From contig CALBSY010000049.1 of assembly GCA_937967725.1 (NCBI GenBank), positions 1-7,580 of the forward strand: a stretch of 7,580 nucleotides of DNA, in the 5' to 3' direction. The first letter of the stretch is position 1. Each line of letters begins with the position of its first letter. The notes under the pieces were generated by a model that saw only the letters and a program-made list of their open reading frames with translations, was not told the origin of the DNA and did no database searches. The DNA is from an uncultured Alphaproteobacteria bacterium (GTDB lineage Bacteria; Pseudomonadota; Alphaproteobacteria; Caulobacterales; Aquidulcibacteraceae). The position numbers were made by a program, and so were the translations under genes. Positions 5,913-7,580 of this stretch are shown here, piece after piece.

Positions 5913-5931
5913 CAGCGCGAACATCGCGCTG
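5913..5931. terminator. Strong 8-bp hairpin downstream of the membrane-protein gene
   Basis: CAGCGCGA (5913-5920) and TCGCGCTG (5924-5931) are perfect reverse complements with an ACA loop, 60 bases after the membrane-protein stop codon. The position and stability suit a transcription-ending or RNA-stabilising hairpin. No T-run follows on either strand, so it is not a canonical intrinsic terminator; function is inferred from position. Confidence 0.35.
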
Positions 5932-5970
5932 GAATGTGGCGGAGATCAAGGCCGCAGCGGCTGACCAGAT

Positions 5971-5986
5971 CGGCGTGGATTCGAAC
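5971..5986 (-). repeat. Imperfect copy of the tRNA-Pro T-arm segment, possible old attachment-site remnant
   Basis: CGGCGTGGATTCGAAC here equals CGGCGTGATTCGAAC at 6345-6359 inside tRNA-Pro, except for one inserted G. Both are in the same orientation, about 370 bp apart. T-arms of tRNA genes are common crossover sites for tyrosine integrases, so this may mark an earlier or tandem insertion. Similarity does not extend beyond this block, and no tRNA fold forms around it. Confidence 0.4.
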
Positions 5987-6335
5987 CGCTTTGCGCGGTT
6001 TCAATCCGTTTGCCGCGATTGACCAGCTCTTCTAGCCAAACCCGAAATTCGATGCGTGAGGCGCGTGTCTCGTGCGTCGCGCCCCCTGTGTTTTTCAATT
6101 TTCCCGCGCCGCGTTTCTGAAAACCCGATGCACCGCTCCCACACACCCTGGGAGAACCTACCGGCGCGCCGTTTACCAGCGCCCAAAATCCACCGGCGGC
6201 CCCAGGCGTACCCGGGGCTCCGGTGGGGGCGGGGCGCATCAACCAGGCGCGCCCCCCAACCTCATTTGTTGGAAGGGCGTTGGAACGGCCCTTAGTTGAA
6301 AATTCAACGGAACCGGCTAAGTTATTGAAACAAAA

Positions 6336-6413
6336 TGGTCGGAGCGGCGTGATTCGAACACGCGACCCCCAGTCCCCCAGACTGGTGCGCTAACCGGGCT
6401 GCGCTACGCTCCG
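6336..6413 (-). tRNA. tRNA-Pro, anticodon GGG, CCA encoded
   Basis: The minus strand folds as a complete tRNA. The acceptor stem is CGGAGCG/CGCTCCG, the D-arm has GCGC stems around AGCCCGGTTA, the anticodon stem is CCAGT/ACTGG, and the T-arm is GCGTG/CACGC with loop TTCGAAT. The seven-base anticodon loop is CTGGGGG, giving anticodon GGG, which reads proline CCC/CCU codons. The discriminator base is A, followed by an encoded CCA (6336-6338), for 78 nucleotides in all. It lies 58 bp downstream of ihfA on the same strand. Its 3' end faces the island and is intact, as expected when an element recombines into a tRNA 3' end and restores it. Confidence 0.97.
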
Positions 6414-6471
6414 AACCGGTCCGCGGTCTTAGCCATGTTGATCATCGCCCGCAATGCGCGCGCCCCGCGCG

Positions 6472-6786
6472 TCAGGTTTTGGCCCGGCCGCGGCCGCCTT
6501 TCTCGACGAAATCGCGCAGCATTTGCGATGGGCGGAACGTCACAACTCGGCGTGGCGTGATCGGCACTTCCTCGCCGGTCTTCGGATTGCGGCCGATGCG
6601 CTGGCGCTTGGAGCGCACGTTGAAATTACCGAAGCGCGACAGCTTCACGGTTTCGCCTTCGACCAGCGCGTCCTGCATCATCTCCAGCATGCGCGTAAGC
6701 AGCCGGTTTGCGTCCGCGCGCTGCATATCGGCGCGGCGCGCCAACGCCTCGACTAAATCCGCCCGCGTTATGGTCTTGCTCGACAC
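6472..6786 (-). CDS. ihfA: Integration host factor alpha subunit
   Basis: IHF-alpha pairs with IHF-beta to form a sequence-specific DNA-bending protein of the nucleoid, used in recombination, replication and transcription. The 104-residue product has the family's typical length. Landmarks are VKLSRFGNF (47-55), GRNPKTGEEVPI (65-76) with the DNA-intercalating Pro68, and RRVVTFRPSQ (79-88). The ITPRRVVTFRP stretch separates it from HU and supports the alpha subunit. The start is a GTG at 6786 with GGAGG about 9 bases upstream. It follows fabH by 83 bp on the same strand, an order common in alphaproteobacteria, and precedes tRNA-Pro. IHF is a frequent cofactor of tyrosine integrases, so its presence beside an integration site is fitting, though it is surely core genome and not island cargo. 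Confidence 0.95.
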   Translation of the reverse strand: MSSKTITRADLVEALARRADMQRADANRLLTRMLEMMQDALVEGETVKLSRFGNFNVRSKRQRIGRNPKTGEEVPITPRRVVTFRPSQMLRDFVEKGGRGRAKT

Positions 6787-6869
6787 CGGAGCCCCCTCCG
6801 CTGCGCGTCCCGTGCGCGACCGGGAAAAGCTATGCGGCTCCTGAGGTTAGGTCACTTCTTGCCGGGCTT

Positions 6870-7580
6870 TCACCGGCGCACCAGGGCCGCGCCCCAGGTC
6901 AGGCCCCCGCCCAGCGCCCCCATCAGCACCAGATCGCCCTTTTTAATGCGGCCGTCGCGCACGGCGGCGTCCAGCGCCAGCGGCACCGAAGCCGCCGAGG
7001 TGTTGCCGTGTACCGCAACCGTGGAGACCACTTTCTCAACCGCTACGCCGAGTTTGCGCGCCACGCCGTCGAGAATGCGCTGGTTGGCTTGGTGCGGCAC
7101 GAACCAGTCCACATCGCCGATCGGGACGCCCGCGCGTGCGCACGCCTCCAGCATGGCGCCCGAAATGTGCTCCACCGCCTGGCGGAAGACGGCGTTGCCG
7201 ACCATGCGCACCTTGCCGACGGTCTGCGTTTCCGATGGCCCGCCGTCGACGTAAAGCAGATAGTGCATGCGCCCATCTGTGCGCAAGAACGTGGAAAGGA
7301 TGCCGCGCGCGCCCGCTTTCGCTTCCTCTTGCGCCTCCAGCACCACCGCGCCCGCGCCGTCGCCGAACAACACACAGGTGCCGCGATCTTCCCAATCCAT
7401 GATGCGCGAAAAGGTCTCCGCGCCGATCACCAGCGCGCAGGCGGCTTGGCCGCGCACAAGAAAGTTGTCCGCCGTCGTCAGTGCGAACACAAAGCCGGAG
7501 CACACCGCCTGCATGTCGAACGCGACGCCATCCCCGCAGCCGAGCGCGGCCTGGACGCGGGAAGCCGTCGCGGGAAAGGT
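6870..7580 (-). CDS. fabH: 3-oxoacyl-[acyl-carrier-protein] synthase III (KAS III), 3' part
   Basis: FabH catalyses the first condensation of type II fatty-acid synthesis, joining acetyl-CoA to malonyl-ACP in the cytoplasm. The gene runs off the right edge; the frame is open to base 7580 and begins in-window with TFPATASRVQAALG, so the Met at 7514 is internal. The complete catalytic triad is visible: Cys in FDMQAVCSGF (codon 7500-7502), His in VDWFVPHQANQRI and Asn in AVHGNTSAASVPLAL. The Gly-rich C-terminus ALGGGLTWGAALVRR is typical of the family. It lies directly upstream of ihfA on the same strand. This is conserved core chromosome and marks the boundary with the accessory DNA on the left. 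Confidence 0.97.
   Translation of the reverse strand, partial: TFPATASRVQAALGCGDGVAFDMQAVCSGFVFALTTADNFLVRGQAACALVIGAETFSRIMDWEDRGTCVLFGDGAGAVVLEAQEEAKAGARGILSTFLRTDGRMHYLLYVDGGPSETQTVGKVRMVGNAVFRQAVEHISGAMLEACARAGVPIGDVDWFVPHQANQRILDGVARKLGVAVEKVVSTVAVHGNTSAASVPLALDAAVRDGRIKKGDLVLMGALGGGLTWGAALVRR

Larger units (their letters stand above)
5854..6335. other. Gene-free island end between the membrane-protein gene and tRNA-Pro
   Basis: No supportable gene is present; the open frames here are short, Arg/Gly/Pro-rich and lack ribosome sites. The stretch holds several hairpins: 5913-5931, 5984-6000, CTCCCA/TGGGAG at 6136-6154, AAGGGC/GCCCTT at 6273-6293 and the AT-rich palindrome GTTGAA-AA-TTCAAC at 6295-6308. 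It also holds the tRNA T-arm-like copy at 5971-5986. Just left of the tRNA the DNA becomes AT-rich, and a short TTTT follows the encoded CCA in the tRNA's direction. This is a plausible attachment-site region. Confidence 0.55.

Noticed and set aside
5960..6035. Possible second tRNA gene suggested by a T-loop-like motif
   Set aside because: The flanking bases form no acceptor, D or anticodon stems; only the T-arm block is present.
5946..6295. ORFs on both strands in the island-end stretch
   Set aside because: Gly/Pro/Arg-rich translations, no ribosome sites, overlapping one another and hairpins; typical chance frames in GC-rich DNA.
1..7580. CRISPR array, rRNA or insertion sequence
   Set aside because: No regularly spaced repeats, no rRNA-like sequence and no transposase or IS end was seen.

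Overview
The window reads as the junction between a small integrated genomic island (about 1-6335) and a conserved chromosomal segment (about 6336-7580) of a high-GC bacterium. On the right, a tRNA-Pro(GGG) gene, ihfA and the 3' part of fabH all lie on the minus strand. The fabH-ihfA order, high GC and protein style suggest an alphaproteobacterium. I cannot name the genus.

The island side starts inside a tyrosine-recombinase integrase (cut off at the left edge). A convergent, slightly overlapping excisionase-like helix-turn-helix gene follows. Next come about 1 kb of mostly non-coding DNA with a conspicuous cluster of inverted repeats (961-1097) and two weak small minus-strand ORFs. The core is a restriction-modification cassette. 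It has an HNH nuclease gene, a Vsr-type mismatch endonuclease gene overlapping it by one base, and a C5-cytosine methyltransferase, all on the plus strand. A convergent minus-strand gene encodes a GIY-YIG restriction enzyme of the Eco29kI family. A two-helix membrane protein of unknown function is transcribed divergently from the restriction gene. A 480-bp gene-free stretch with hairpins then leads to the tRNA, whose 3' end faces the island, as expected for tRNA-targeted integration.

The most notable features are these. (1) The vsr frame is interrupted by one in-frame TAG, beyond which recognisable Vsr sequence continues in the same frame. The TAG sits in CTAGG, which is what deamination of a CCAGG site would leave and is the kind of site Vsr itself acts on. 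(2) The methyltransferase and restriction genes end on opposite strands of one shared CTAG. (3) CCGCGG, the Eco29kI target, appears absent from the roughly 6.3 kb of island but occurs twice within 73 bp of the adjacent core. (4) There are unexplained nested dyads near the excisionase gene and in the restriction gene's upstream region. (5) A near copy of the tRNA-Pro T-arm lies inside the island end.

Together the genes look like a mobile defence unit. The methyltransferase protects the host, the Eco29kI-like nuclease cuts unmodified DNA, Vsr (probably dead here) would have repaired deaminated 5-methylcytosine, and the integrase/excisionase pair moves the unit. The HNH and membrane proteins are possible additional defence components whose roles cannot be read from sequence alone.
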